A DNA stretch of 64,000 nucleotides from CAVPDA01 sp963702495 (lineage in GTDB: Bacteria > Pseudomonadota > Gammaproteobacteria > Burkholderiales > Rhodocyclaceae). A program made the position numbers and the translations under genes. Shown here in pieces: positions 33,840 to 43,127 of this stretch. The stretch's first letter is position 1; the number at the start of each line of letters is the position of its first letter. The stretch covers positions 62,001 through 126,000 of the forward strand of contig CAVPDA010000019.1 of NCBI GenBank assembly GCA_963702495.1, written 5' to 3'. The notes below the pieces were generated by a model that worked only from the letters and a program-made list of their open reading frames with translations, was not told the origin of the DNA and searched no databases.

Positions 33840-34820
33840 TCAAGGTGCGAACCAGTCCCGCCCGTTGGTGCGAACAAGCTGAGCCAGGGCGTGGTAGTCC
33901 TGCCACTCGTCCGCGGAATGGATCGTCGGTGCCATCATGCTGCCGCGGGCCGGCAGCTTTCTCATCAGGTAGGGCAGATCGGCGAAGACCGGCGTGAAAT
34001 ACCGCGCCGGCTTGCCCACGGCGTAGGCGTAGCCGGCCTCGAAGATCGCGCTGGTGGCCAGTTTCTTGGGATAGACCAGCATGAAGTGGCGGCTGCGGTC
34101 GATCGCCCGCAAGTCCTTGTCGGCCGAGACATCGGCGGCCTGGAACTTGGCGACGGTGTCGATCTTCTCGCCCGACCAGTACACCCGCAGCTTGCAGTCG
34201 ATCAGCGCGTCGTAGACCTTCCTCATCTCGCGCCAGCCTTGTTCGTAGTCGTGTTCGGGCCAGCCGGCCATAGGCACCGACAGAAACACGTCGTAGTCGA
34301 AACCCGGCGCGCCGGCCGCGCTCCGGCTCCGCTGCGTGGCTTCGGCGAGCGCGCCCTCAAGCTCCGGCCAGTCCTTGGCGAATTTGCGTTCGAACTTGCC
34401 CTTTTCCAGCGGTACGGCGAGCGTCTCGTTGACCGCGCGCACCAGCCGCAACATGTCGGGGCGCGTGGTGTCGGCGGCATTGAGTTCGTTGAGCGGACTG
34501 GGCAGGTCGCTGCGTGCGAGGCCGATCACCAGCGGAATCACGCGCGCTTCCTTGGCGTGCAGGTGTTTGGCGAGTGCGCCGGCTTCGAACAAGACCCAGG
34601 GCGCGCGCCGGTTTTCGGGAGTCAGGCACAAGAGGCCGATGCTGGATTGATCCAGCACCTCCATCAGTTTCGCGAACCAGGCCTCGCCCTTGGCGATGTC
34701 TTCCGACGACAGGAACACGTCTTCCGCGCCGAGCGCGTCAAAGAAGTCCGTCAACCAAGTCTTGAGGGCCTCGGCTGCATAGTGACTCGACTCGCCCGAC
34801 CAACTGATGAAAATTCTCAT
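33840..34820 (-). CDS. two-domain TIR plus nucleoside-deoxyribosyltransferase-like protein
   Basis: A 326-residue protein. Residues about 1-155 are a TIR domain (MRIFISWSGESSHYAAEAL, then LLCLTPENRRAPWVLFEAGAL); Glu79 in APWVLFEAG is the putative NAD-hydrolase glutamate. Residues about 174-300 look like a nucleoside 2-deoxyribosyltransferase or second TIR-like fold (DYDVFLSVPMAGWPE, DLRAIDRSRHFMLVY, SAIFEAGYAYAVGKPAR with Glu261). It faces the DUF4062-NB-ARC-TPR gene across a 940-base divergent region. NAD or nucleotide depletion in phage defence is a likely but unproven role. Confidence 0.82.
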   Translation of the reverse strand: MRIFISWSGESSHYAAEALKTWLTDFFDALGAEDVFLSSEDIAKGEAWFAKLMEVLDQSSIGLLCLTPENRRAPWVLFEAGALAKHLHAKEARVIPLVIGLARSDLPSPLNELNAADTTRPDMLRLVRAVNETLAVPLEKGKFERKFAKDWPELEGALAEATQRSRSAAGAPGFDYDVFLSVPMAGWPEHDYEQGWREMRKVYDALIDCKLRVYWSGEKIDTVAKFQAADVSADKDLRAIDRSRHFMLVYPKKLATSAIFEAGYAYAVGKPARYFTPVFADLPYLMRKLPARGSMMAPTIHSADEWQDYHALAQLVRTNGRDWFAP

Positions 34821-35313
34821 GTCGCCCTCCGCTTGTCCGATCCCGACGCCAGGGCGAGGCAGCGCCGTGTCCGGGCTGCGGCTGGGTCAGGGTGGCCGCG
34901 AGCGGTGACGTGGTGCCGCCGGCGCCGTGGGGTATAGGAAGAATAAACGCCCCATGTCGGATGAGCAATGGGTAGCGCACGGGCACCGGAAGCCCGGTCC
35001 GCCCCCTGCAGCCCTCGCCGCCGGCGCTGCCCGACGAGGCATGGATTGAGCGGTGCGCCCGAGCGTGAGTCCGTTTTCGTGCAATTCACGTCGGCGGGAC
35101 AGACCATGCCCTGCCGCCGGCATTGGGCGGCAAAGCTCAATTCCTGCGCGTCCGGCGTATCGCCGCATGACGGCAAAGAAGCCGGAGCCGGAGGGCGATC
35201 CCGTCAACAATGCGTTGTCCGACGGCGACTTCAGCGCCCGCGGGCGCACAGCGCTGCCGCCCCGCTGTATCGCCCCGGCCTTGTAACGATCGCTGACTCG
35301 GAAGCGAGTTCGC
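34821..35313. other. divergent intergenic region between TIR gene and 35.3 kb ORF
   Basis: About 490 bases containing no convincing gene. Frames open on both strands look like Arg/Pro/Ala-rich shadows. A short plus-strand frame starts at ATG 35167 with PEPEGDPVNNALSDGDFSARG but ends after 39 residues. This interval probably carries the promoters of the divergent TIR and STAND genes; no clear -35/-10 pair is visible to me. Confidence 0.4.
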
Positions 35314-35676
35314 ATGGGCGCGTTCGATTTCGCCAAGACGACGCTGCCGGCTGGCGCCTGGACGCACGACGCGGCGCTCGAGGCCGAGGCGACGACAGCA
35401 CTGTCGTCGGCCGTTGCGCCGCCAGGGAAGACCGCGCCCGCAGGGCCCGTCCAGCCCAACACAACGCTGATCGGCTACACGGACCTCATCGGTCCGGTCT
35501 CGGGCAAGCCGTTCGATCCGAGCTATGCCGGCGCGAAGCGCCTGGAGAGCGAACTGCTGCAGGCGCTCAGCACCCGCCACGGAACCCCGGCGCCGTCACG
35601 CCCGGTCCCCGACTTGTCAACGGCAGCCGATTCCGTGATTGCGCAAATTGACCCGTTGAAAAGCATTCAAGCGTGA
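35314..35676 (+). CDS. small hypothetical protein upstream of the STAND gene
   Basis: A 120-residue protein, Ala/Pro/Thr-rich and acidic, with GKTAPAGPVQPNTTLIGYTD in the middle. I do not recognise it. It lies 82 bases before the DUF4062-NB-ARC-TPR start on the same strand, so it could be a leading gene of that transcript or a partner of the TIR gene. No domain, transmembrane or signal-peptide pattern is seen. Confidence 0.4.
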   Translation: MGAFDFAKTTLPAGAWTHDAALEAEATTALSSAVAPPGKTAPAGPVQPNTTLIGYTDLIGPVSGKPFDPSYAGAKRLESELLQALSTRHGTPAPSRPVPDLSTAADSVIAQIDPLKSIQA

Positions 35677-35758
35677 TGCGCGCCCGGCGTGTGTGCTGTA
35701 ATAGCCCATGCAGCGCGGCGGGGTTCCTTGAAGAACAGCGGGCGAGGCGAGACAAACC

Positions 35759-38700
35759 GTGGCAGATGTCCGAATCTTCCTGTCCACAGTGAGCGCGGAG
35801 TTTCGCAGCTACCAGGACGCCTTGCGCCACTACCTGGACCGCCCCAACGTCACCGTGAAGGCGCAGGAAGACTTCATCGTGACCGGCACCGAAACGCTGG
35901 ACATGCTCGACGAGTACATCCGGCAGTGCGACGTGGTGATCCACCTGGTGGGCGACATGACCGGAGCGATGGCGCAGGCCCCGTCGGTGGCGCTGATCCG
36001 GCAACGCTACCCCGATTTCGGCAGCCGCCTGCCGGTGGGCCCCTTTCTGGAACCCGACGGGCCGCCCCTCTCGTACACCCAGTGGGAAGCCTGGTTGGCG
36101 TTGTATCACGCCAGGAAGCTGATCATCGTGGTCCCGGAGAACGGCGCCAAGCGGGACGAGCGCTACACGCTGGATCCGCTCCAGCAGGCGGCACAAAAGG
36201 ACCATCTGGTGCGCCTGGCGGATATCGAGCGTTACCCCGGCTTTCGCTTCACCTCGGCCGACCAGTTGGCCGCCGAGATCTGGCGCTCGAGTCTGCTCGA
36301 CATCCTTATCGAAGCCGGGCTGATCAGGAAGGTGGTCGATCTCCCCTACCCGAGTTTGGGCGACCTCTTCAAGGGCCGGGAGATCCTGCTCGACGCTCTG
36401 GGCGAGCGTCTCGGACCAGTTCCCCAGCGCAGCGACCTGCCTGCCGTCGCGAACGCGTTGACGGGCATGGGCGGTGTGGGCAAGACCAGGCTGGCGATCG
36501 AATACGCCTGGCGTCATGCCGGCGACTACACGGCGATGCTTCTCGTCGGCGCCGATAGCCCCGAAGCACTGAACCGCAATCTGGCCGCCCTCTGCGCAGC
36601 GCCGATCCTCGATCTTCCCGCGAAAGACGAAAAGGACGAAGACGAGCAGCGCAATGCAGCCCTCGGTTGGCTGCAGCAGCACCCCGGCTGGCTGCTGATT
36701 CTGGACAACATCGACACGAAAGCCGCGGCCACGGCGGTCAAAGCCCTGCTTCCGCAGTTGAGGGGCGGACACGTCCTGTTCACCAGCCGGCTGAGCAACT
36801 GGAGTGGCAGTATCAAGGCCATCCCCGTGGATCTGCTCTCGCCCGAGGCCGCCACCGACTTTCTGATAGCACGCACGGCAGCGGACCGCCGCCGACAGGC
36901 CAATGACTTCGCCACGGCGAGCGACCTGGCAGAAGAACTGGGCTATCTCGCGCTCGCCCTGGAGCAGGCAGGCGCCTACATCGCTTATCGTACCGACAGC
37001 TTTGAGCAGTACCTGACCGAGTGGCAGCGCCAGCGGGAAACCGTGTTGGCGTGGTATGACGCGGACCTGATGGAATATCCGAAAAGCGTGGCGATCACTT
37101 GGCAGACTTCGTTCGATCAGCTCGGAGAATCTGCCCGACGGCTGCTGCAGCGCCTGGCTTGGCTGGCGCCGGACCCCATTCCCGAAACCCTGCTGGCGGT
37201 TCCCATCGCGGAGCTCGACCCGACCAAGGCCGATCCCTTCGGCGCCCTGGCCGAGCTCAAGTCCTATTCCCTGGTTACGCGCGCGGCCGACCGGCCCTAC
37301 TTCACCGTCCATCGCCTGGTGCAGGAGGTCACCCGCCGCGGCCAGCGCCGCGACCCCGCCCACGCCCTGCTTGTCGAGGCATTGAACTGGGTGAACGACG
37401 CCTTTGTCGGCGATCCATTGGACGTGCGGGACTGGCCGGTCCTCGACCCCCTGGCGCCCCACGCGCTGGCCATCGCAGCGAACGCCGATGAAGTCGAGAT
37501 TGGCGATCCTTCTGCCCGGTTGCTTAACGACGTCGGGGTGCTGCTCATTCAGAAAGCCCTGTACGCCGAGGCCGAGCCGCTGATGCGCCGGGCGCTGGCG
37601 ATCGACGAGGCGAGCTTCAGCGCGGATCGCCCCAACGTCGCTCGCGATCTCAACAACCTGGCTCAGCTGCTCCAAGCCACGAACCGCATGGCCGAGGCCG
37701 AGCCGCTGATGCGCCGGGCGCTGGCGATCGACGAGGCGAGCTTCGGCGCGGATCACCCCAGGGTCGCCACACACCTCAACAACCTGACCCAGCTGCTCCA
37801 GGACACGAACCGCCTGGCCGAGGCCGAGCCGCTGATGCGCCGGGCACTGGCGATCGACGAGGCGAGCTTCGGCGCGGATCACCCCGACGTCGCTCGCGAT
37901 CTCAACAACCTGGCCCAGCTGCTCCAGGCCACGAACCGCCTGGCTGAGGCCGAGCCGCTGATGCGCCGGGCGCTGGCGATCGACGAGGCAAGCTTCGGCG
38001 CGGATCACCCCAGGGTCGCCACCCGCCTCAACAACCTGACCTTGCTGCTCCAGGCCACGAACCGCCTGGCCGAGGCCGAGCCGCTGATGCGCCGGGCATT
38101 GGCGATCGACGAGACGAGCTTCGGCGCCGGTCACCCCAACGTCGCCCGCGACCTCAACAATCTGGCCCAGCTGCTCCAGGCCACGAACCGCCTGGCCGAG
38201 GCCGAGCCGCTGATGCACCGGGCGCTGGCGATCGACGAGGCAAGCTTCGGCGTGGATCACCCCAGGGTCGCCACCGACCTCAACAACCTGGCCGGACTGC
38301 TCAAGGCCACGAACCGCCTGGTCGAGGCCGAGCCGCTGATGCGCCGGGCATTGGCGATGGACGAGGCGAGCTTCGGCGCAGATCACCCCGAGGTCGCCAC
38401 CGACCTCAACAACCTGGCCGGGCTGCTCAAGGCCACGAACCGCCTGGTCGAGGCCGAGCCGCGGATGCGCCAGACGTTGGCGATCGACGAGGCGAGCTTC
38501 GGCGCGGATCACCCCAGGGTCGCCACCGACCTCAACAACCTGGCCGGGCTGCTCCAGGCCACGAACCGCCTGGCCGAGGCCGAGCCGCTGATGCGACGGG
38601 CGCTGGCGATCGACGAGGCAAGCTTCGGCGCGGATCACCCCAACGTCGCCCGTGACCTCAACAACCTGGCCGCGCTGCTCCAAGCCACGAACCGCCAAGC

Positions 38701-38998
38701 CGAGGCCGAGCCGCTGATGCGCCGGGCGCTGGCGATCGACGAGGCAAGCTTCGGTGCGGATCACCCCAGGGTCGCCACCCGCCTCAACAACCTGGCCCAG
38801 CTGCTCCAAGCCACGAACCGCCTGGCCGAGGCCGAGCCGCTGATGCGCCGGGCGCTGGCGACTTGCATCGAGAGCCTGGGCACGGAGCACCCCTCTGCGA
38901 ACACCGTACGGGGGAATTACATTGCTCTCCTGCAGGCGATGGGAAGGACGGAAGATGAAATCAGGGCCGAACTTGCGTCTCTGATCCCTGGAGCCTGA
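35759..38998 (+). CDS. DUF4062-NB-ARC-TPR (STAND-type) protein
   Basis: A 1079-residue signal-transducing ATPase. Residues about 1-110 form a DUF4062 (TIR-like) N-terminus (VRIFLSTVSAEFRSYQDALR, HLVGDMTGAMAQAPSVAL). The NB-ARC core has the P-loop GMGGVGKT (236-243), Walker B WLLILDNIDT (311-320), and FTSRLSNW; a winged-helix-like segment follows to about residue 585. Residues ~603 on are TPRs of 42 residues (AEPLMRRALAIDEASFGADH plus NLAQLLQATNRLAE), near-identical. Start is GTG 35759. This is the usual layout of NLR-like bacterial conflict ATPases. Confidence 0.88.
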   Translation: MADVRIFLSTVSAEFRSYQDALRHYLDRPNVTVKAQEDFIVTGTETLDMLDEYIRQCDVVIHLVGDMTGAMAQAPSVALIRQRYPDFGSRLPVGPFLEPDGPPLSYTQWEAWLALYHARKLIIVVPENGAKRDERYTLDPLQQAAQKDHLVRLADIERYPGFRFTSADQLAAEIWRSSLLDILIEAGLIRKVVDLPYPSLGDLFKGREILLDALGERLGPVPQRSDLPAVANALTGMGGVGKTRLAIEYAWRHAGDYTAMLLVGADSPEALNRNLAALCAAPILDLPAKDEKDEDEQRNAALGWLQQHPGWLLILDNIDTKAAATAVKALLPQLRGGHVLFTSRLSNWSGSIKAIPVDLLSPEAATDFLIARTAADRRRQANDFATASDLAEELGYLALALEQAGAYIAYRTDSFEQYLTEWQRQRETVLAWYDADLMEYPKSVAITWQTSFDQLGESARRLLQRLAWLAPDPIPETLLAVPIAELDPTKADPFGALAELKSYSLVTRAADRPYFTVHRLVQEVTRRGQRRDPAHALLVEALNWVNDAFVGDPLDVRDWPVLDPLAPHALAIAANADEVEIGDPSARLLNDVGVLLIQKALYAEAEPLMRRALAIDEASFSADRPNVARDLNNLAQLLQATNRMAEAEPLMRRALAIDEASFGADHPRVATHLNNLTQLLQDTNRLAEAEPLMRRALAIDEASFGADHPDVARDLNNLAQLLQATNRLAEAEPLMRRALAIDEASFGADHPRVATRLNNLTLLLQATNRLAEAEPLMRRALAIDETSFGAGHPNVARDLNNLAQLLQATNRLAEAEPLMHRALAIDEASFGVDHPRVATDLNNLAGLLKATNRLVEAEPLMRRALAMDEASFGADHPEVATDLNNLAGLLKATNRLVEAEPRMRQTLAIDEASFGADHPRVATDLNNLAGLLQATNRLAEAEPLMRRALAIDEASFGADHPNVARDLNNLAALLQATNRQAEAEPLMRRALAIDEASFGADHPRVATRLNNLAQLLQATNRLAEAEPLMRRALATCIESLGTEHPSANTVRGNYIALLQAMGRTEDEIRAELASLIPGA
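37565..38870 (+). repeat. tandem 126-bp TPR-coding repeats
   Basis: Eleven starts of the same motif (GCCGAGGCCGAGCCGCTGAT-like) lie exactly 126 bases apart from 37565 to 38825. Each unit encodes one 42-residue tetratricopeptide repeat. Copies are nearly the same at DNA level, differing mainly at a handful of codons, which implies recent tandem expansion or gene conversion. It is coding and not a CRISPR array. Confidence 0.92.
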
Positions 38999-39314
38999 CA
39001 CACGGCGTGTCGGAAAGCCGGAAACGGCGATGTTCGGGAACGGTTCTCGGAATACCGAATGCCGGCGCTGGGTCGAGCCCACGGCGGTTCACTGGTCGGT
39101 TCGGTTCCCGCGGGTAAGACTGCGTTGAGGGAATGTTCCCCGAATTTCTGCTTCGCATGGGGAACGTCACGCGCTGGATTCGCGTCCCCAGCGCTGGCAC
39201 CGCCCGTGATTTCGGACCGGTGGTGTACGCCAACCATTTCGCCCTTGTCCCGCGCAGGCCCGGCCGCAGCGGCATCATGCGCTGCCGCACCTGGACCGGG
39301 CCGCCGGACAGGAC

Positions 39315-40064
39315 TCAGAGTTGGCTCATCCCGCCATCGGCAATGATTTCGGTACCGACAATGAAGGCGGATTCGGGCGCGGCCAGATGCAGCACCGTCG
39401 ATGCGATCTCCTCCGGCGTGCCGAAGCGACCCAGCGGAATCTGATTGCGGATGTGGGTCGCGGTGGCTTCCAGCGCTGCCGCATCCAGGCCCAGCTTGCC
39501 GTAGATGGGCGTATCCACCGGACCGGGGCTGACCACGTTGACGCGCACCCCGCGCGGCAGCAGTTCGGCCGACAAGGTCTTCGCCAGCGAAATCACCGCC
39601 GCCTTGCTGGCGGCATAGACGGACGAGTTCGGCATGCCGATGTGGGCGTTGATGGACCCGTTGATGACGATGGACGCGCCTCGATTGAGCGCGGGCAGCA
39701 GCGCCTGGATCTGGAAATAGGCGCCCTTGACGTTGGTGTCGAAGACCTCATCCCAGAACGCCTCGTCCACATCGGGGAAGGCCGCGAACTTGCCGATGCC
39801 GGCGTTGATGAACACCGCATCCAGCGTGATGCCGTGGCCGGCAATGACGGCGGCCAGGGACTTGGCGGCGCCAGGATCGCCGGCATCGCTGCGCAGCGCC
39901 AGCGCATTGCCCCCCAGGAGGACTTTTGCCGCCTCCAGTGCCGCGGTGTCGCGGCCGGTGATGAGCACCCGGGCGCCCTCCGTGGCGAACGCGCGGGCCG
40001 CTGCCAGGCCGATCCCGCTGCTGCCGCCGGTAACCAGTGCCGATTTGCCTTCGAAACGATTCAT
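39315..40064 (-). CDS. short-chain dehydrogenase/reductase
   Basis: A 249-residue classical SDR oxidoreductase. The NAD(P)-binding TGGSSGIGLAAA is followed by the acidic/basic selector region (LITGRDTAALEA), the active-site Ser (VINGSINAH), catalytic Tyr-Lys (SSVYAASKAAVI) and the C-terminal PGPVDTPIYG. Substrate is unknown; the family works on many alcohols and ketones. It is followed on the same strand by a pirin-like gene. Both face away from the STAND gene. Confidence 0.88.
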   Translation of the reverse strand: MNRFEGKSALVTGGSSGIGLAAARAFATEGARVLITGRDTAALEAAKVLLGGNALALRSDAGDPGAAKSLAAVIAGHGITLDAVFINAGIGKFAAFPDVDEAFWDEVFDTNVKGAYFQIQALLPALNRGASIVINGSINAHIGMPNSSVYAASKAAVISLAKTLSAELLPRGVRVNVVSPGPVDTPIYGKLGLDAAALEATATHIRNQIPLGRFGTPEEIASTVLHLAAPESAFIVGTEIIADGGMSQL

Positions 40065-40108
40065 GACTCTCTCCTCGGGGGTGGGTCGGTGCCGAAACGT
40101 AGCCCGCG

Positions 40109-41005
40109 CTATCGGGCGCTGCTCAGGCGTGTACTGTCCTTCGCGCCCAACTGGCCGAAACGGCCCTGGTTGAAGTCTTCGATGGCTTGCGCGATCTCGG
40201 GTTCGGTATTCATGACGAAGGGTCCGTAGCCGACCACCGGTTCGTCGATCGGCGCCCCGCTCAGCAGCAGCACCGTGGCATCGGTGTTGGCCTCGATCGC
40301 GACCTTCGTGCCGGCACGATCGAGCAGCACCATCTGCGCTTCGCGGGCGACCTGGCTGCCATTCACGAGCGCGGTGCCGCGCAGAACGACGAGCGCAAGG
40401 GAGCGGCCCGCGGCCAGGCTGAACTGCGTGGCCCGGTCCTGGTTCAGGCGCAGGTCCCAGACGTCGATCGGGCTGAAGGTGCGCGCCGGCCCGCGCTGGC
40501 CGTCGAATTCGCCCGCGATGACGCGAACCCTGCCGGCGCCGTCCGGCAGCGCCACGACCGGGATGTCCGGCTCGAGCAGCGTCTGATAGGACGGCGCGGA
40601 CATCTTGTCGCGGGCCGGCAGATTGACCCACAGCTGCACCATTTCCAGCGTGCCGCCGCTGCGGCTGAACCCCTTCGAGTGGAACTCCTCGTGCAGGATG
40701 CCGCGGGCCGCCGTCATCCACTGCACGTCGCCCGGGCCGATGCGCCCGCCGCTGCCGGTCGAGTCGCGATGCTCCAGCTCGCCCTGGTAGACGATGGTCA
40801 CCGTCTCGAAGCCGCGGTGCGGGTGTGGGCCCACCCCGCGGGGGCGCTCGCTCGGCGCGAACTGCGCTGGGCCGGCGTAATCGAGCAGCAGGAATGGACT
40901 CAGGTGCGCGCCGTGGCTGTGGTACGAGAACAGCGAGCGCACCGGAAATCCATCGCCCACCCAGTGCTGTCGCGGGGCGCTGTAGAGGCCGAGAACCTTC
41001 TTCAT
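40109..41005 (-). CDS. pirin-family bicupin
   Basis: A 298-residue bicupin of the pirin family. The N-terminal cupin has the metal-binding HPHRGFETVTIVYQGELEHRD with two His and a Glu, and a later His in the LHEEFHSKGF block. The C-terminal half has the second cupin with VIAGEFDGQRGP. Some pirins are quercetinases; others act in regulation, and no function is shown here. ATG 41005 has CAGGAG upstream. It precedes the SDR gene by 44 bases, so the two are probably co-transcribed. Confidence 0.88.
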   Translation of the reverse strand: MKKVLGLYSAPRQHWVGDGFPVRSLFSYHSHGAHLSPFLLLDYAGPAQFAPSERPRGVGPHPHRGFETVTIVYQGELEHRDSTGSGGRIGPGDVQWMTAARGILHEEFHSKGFSRSGGTLEMVQLWVNLPARDKMSAPSYQTLLEPDIPVVALPDGAGRVRVIAGEFDGQRGPARTFSPIDVWDLRLNQDRATQFSLAAGRSLALVVLRGTALVNGSQVAREAQMVLLDRAGTKVAIEANTDATVLLLSGAPIDEPVVGYGPFVMNTEPEIAQAIEDFNQGRFGQLGAKDSTRLSSAR

Positions 41006-41144
41006 CGTCATCTCCTGTTCCGGGGGCATCAGGCCCCGGTCGGTGTCGGGAACGACAAGTCCGCAACGATGGGAGCGCCAGTCAGCGAGAACGATACTGG
41101 TAGACTCCAGTCAGCCTAGTCCACAATCGGTCGTTTTTCGGTTG

Positions 41145-41828
41145 ATGACCAACTCCGCTGCAGAGGCGAACGACGAGCGCCGATTCCGCCAATCGCTGAT
41201 CATTGCGGCGGGCTTCGTCGCCGTGCTGTGGTTGATTCAACTGGACGCGGCGGTCTTCGACCTCGACCTCTCACATTTGGGAATCTACCCGCACCGCATC
41301 GGCGGCCTTCTCGGCATCGCCTTCGCGCCGTTGATTCACGGCTCGTTCCTGCACCTGTTGGCGAATTCCGTTCCGATCGTCGTGATCGGCACCGCATTGC
41401 TTTATGGATACCCGCGTTCGGCCAGACTCGTCCTTACGAGCCTGTATGCCGGAACGGGCCTGGGCGTTTGGCTGTTTGCCCGCGAGGCGTATCACATCGG
41501 AGCGAGCGGGTTAACTTCCGGCATGATGTTCTTCGTCTTTACCATCGGCGCCCTGCGCTGGGATCGACGGGCGATCGCGCTGTCCAGCCTGGTGTTCTTT
41601 CTCTACGGCGGGATGATCTGGGGAATCTTCCCGGGCGATCCCGAGGTCTCGTACGAGTCTCACTTCTTCGGTGCATTGCTCGGCGTGGTCCTTGCGATCG
41701 TCTGCCGGAACCGAGACCCGGCACCGCCGGAGAGACGATACAGTTGGGAAGCCGAGGAAGCGACGCAATCCGAGGCACTGGACGACGCGTCCGGGCGAGA
41801 CGGCAGCGGGCCCACAACGCTCCATTGA
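41145..41828 (+). CDS. rhomboid-family intramembrane serine protease
   Basis: A 227-residue polytopic protein. The rhomboid core has the catalytic Ser121 in HIGASGLTSG and His173 in SYESHFFGALLG, with Asn74 in HLLANSVPIV as oxyanion aid. Six hydrophobic segments fit a minimal rhomboid. The C-terminal tail from about residue 190 is charged and disordered. Cleaves unknown membrane proteins. Start ATG 41145 follows a weak ribosome-binding site. It is divergent from the pirin gene. Confidence 0.88.
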   Translation: MTNSAAEANDERRFRQSLIIAAGFVAVLWLIQLDAAVFDLDLSHLGIYPHRIGGLLGIAFAPLIHGSFLHLLANSVPIVVIGTALLYGYPRSARLVLTSLYAGTGLGVWLFAREAYHIGASGLTSGMMFFVFTIGALRWDRRAIALSSLVFFLYGGMIWGIFPGDPEVSYESHFFGALLGVVLAIVCRNRDPAPPERRYSWEAEEATQSEALDDASGRDGSGPTTLH

Positions 41829-42017
41829 TGGTGCGCGTCCACGCGAATACCGGAGCCTCCTCGAAGCGATTCCCGCACCGAGCCAAGCGCAGCAGCAGAA
41901 TTTCGCCCACTTCTGGCGGACATGCGCCCGGCTCCACCACGGTCAGAGGCGCCGCTCGGGAGTGGTGGTTCATGACGAACAGAATCGATCGATCTGCGCA
42001 GCCCCCGGTTACGCCGC

Positions 42018-42296
42018 TCATTTCAACATAACGCCTTTACAGAATGCGATGCGCCCCATGATTTTGCTGGCTGCCGGCTTCGGCTCCGGGTAGAACGAGC
42101 AGGCATCACGATTCTCCTGGCCGTCGACCACGATCGTATAGCAGTGGGCTGTGCCCTTCCACGGGCACGTCGTGGTCGTTGCGCTCGGCGTGATGCAGGT
42201 GCGGTCCAGCGCCGGTGCGGGAAAGTGGCTGTTCCCTTCCAGCACGACGATGTCCTCGCGCTCGGCGTGGACTCGTCCGATCCAGATTGCCTTCAT
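42018..42296 (-). CDS. DUF427 domain protein
   Basis: A 92-residue protein of the DUF427 family: MKAIWIGRVHAERED, the VVLEGNSHFPAPALDRTC block and the CPWKGTAHCYTIVVDGQENR motif are typical. The fold is a small beta-barrel; function is unknown. Two cysteines (in CPWKG and AHCYT) lie close, and a third in the C-terminal FCKGV. ATG 42296. It is isolated, facing the rhomboid gene. Confidence 0.8.
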   Translation of the reverse strand: MKAIWIGRVHAEREDIVVLEGNSHFPAPALDRTCITPSATTTTCPWKGTAHCYTIVVDGQENRDACSFYPEPKPAASKIMGRIAFCKGVMLK

Positions 42297-42827
42297 CACA
42301 TCACTCCTGAACCGAGGGGACGCACCGACTCGAGTGAACGGCTGTGCCATTGCGACGGGCGCGCCCGCCCGGTGCGTCGGGCCACGGTATCCCGGGTCCG
42401 CCCGCAACAGCGGCACTGCGCGCCAAAGGGAAATCCTGGCATTATCCGGGTGCAAGAGCGATCGCGTTCGCACCGCCTGGAGGTGGGCGGGTACTTCACG
42501 CCTATTCGCTGGCGTCGGTATGGGCCGGATCGAGTTCTTGGGGACAGCCTCTGCTCGCGGCACGAAAGCCGACGGATCTGCGTTGGACTGGGCAGCCGGA
42601 CACCCATGTCGCTGCGGTCGGACGGGTGCCGGTGGACAGCAGCGTTTGCGACCTGCTGACGCTGGCACGGATCGATTTTCGGCGTGTGGCCGGCCCCTCC
42701 CCTAAGCGATCCGGTACGTTGCAACGATCGCCACTATGAACTGGGCACGTACAAGATCCGAGCCGGGGCGCTTGCGCGACTAGCGGAGGACTGGAAGGTC
42801 AGACTGTGAAAACGGAAAGGGAAAAAC
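42297..42827. other. 530 bases without an intact gene
   Basis: Plus-strand frames contain bits that look like old coding DNA (NDRHYELGTYKIRAGAL, VCDLLTLARIDFRR) but none is complete or recognised. No RNA gene or terminator is apparent. Confidence 0.4.
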
Positions 42828-43127
42828 ATGAGCGATACCACCTACCCCGGTCTCCTCGACGATCACGACGGCGGCCTCACTTCGCTCGGGCGGACCGTGA
42901 TGGATGCCTGGGTCTTCGGGCTGATCCCGGAAACGCAGACCTGCGCCGGGTGGACAGCCGCCCAGATGCAGGAGCTTCTGGAAGCGGTCTCGCACGCTTG
43001 GGCGCCGCACGGACACCTCCCGAGCCGTCTGCCTGGGCAACTGCGCGAACGCCACGCGCGTATCTACGACGCGGCGCTGGTACGTGCGCGAGCGGCAGGA
43101 TGGAACCCAGACCTCGATGACGAGTGA
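42828..43127 (+). CDS. conserved-looking small hypothetical protein
   Basis: A 99-residue protein with a regular helical look: YPGLLDDHDGGLTSLGRTVM, DAWVFGLIPETQTCAGWTAAQ, and an ending RAAGWNPDLDDE. The ATG 42828 has GGAAAAAC upstream. I do not recognise a domain. A GTG-start frame overlaps its stop by four bases (GTGA at 43124), suggesting translational coupling to the next ORF. Confidence 0.6.
   Translation: MSDTTYPGLLDDHDGGLTSLGRTVMDAWVFGLIPETQTCAGWTAAQMQELLEAVSHAWAPHGHLPSRLPGQLRERHARIYDAALVRARAAGWNPDLDDE

Noticed and set aside
37565..38870. Regular 126-bp repeats as a possible CRISPR array
   Set aside because: The units are coding TPRs with no unique spacers and no cas genes nearby.
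35567..39082. Long open frame of 1171 residues on the minus strand across the STAND gene, with repeats of QRLGLGQAVRGLEQ type
   Set aside because: It is the reverse-strand shadow of the 126-bp TPR repeats. The plus frame has the P-loop, Walker B and TPR signatures; the minus frame has none.
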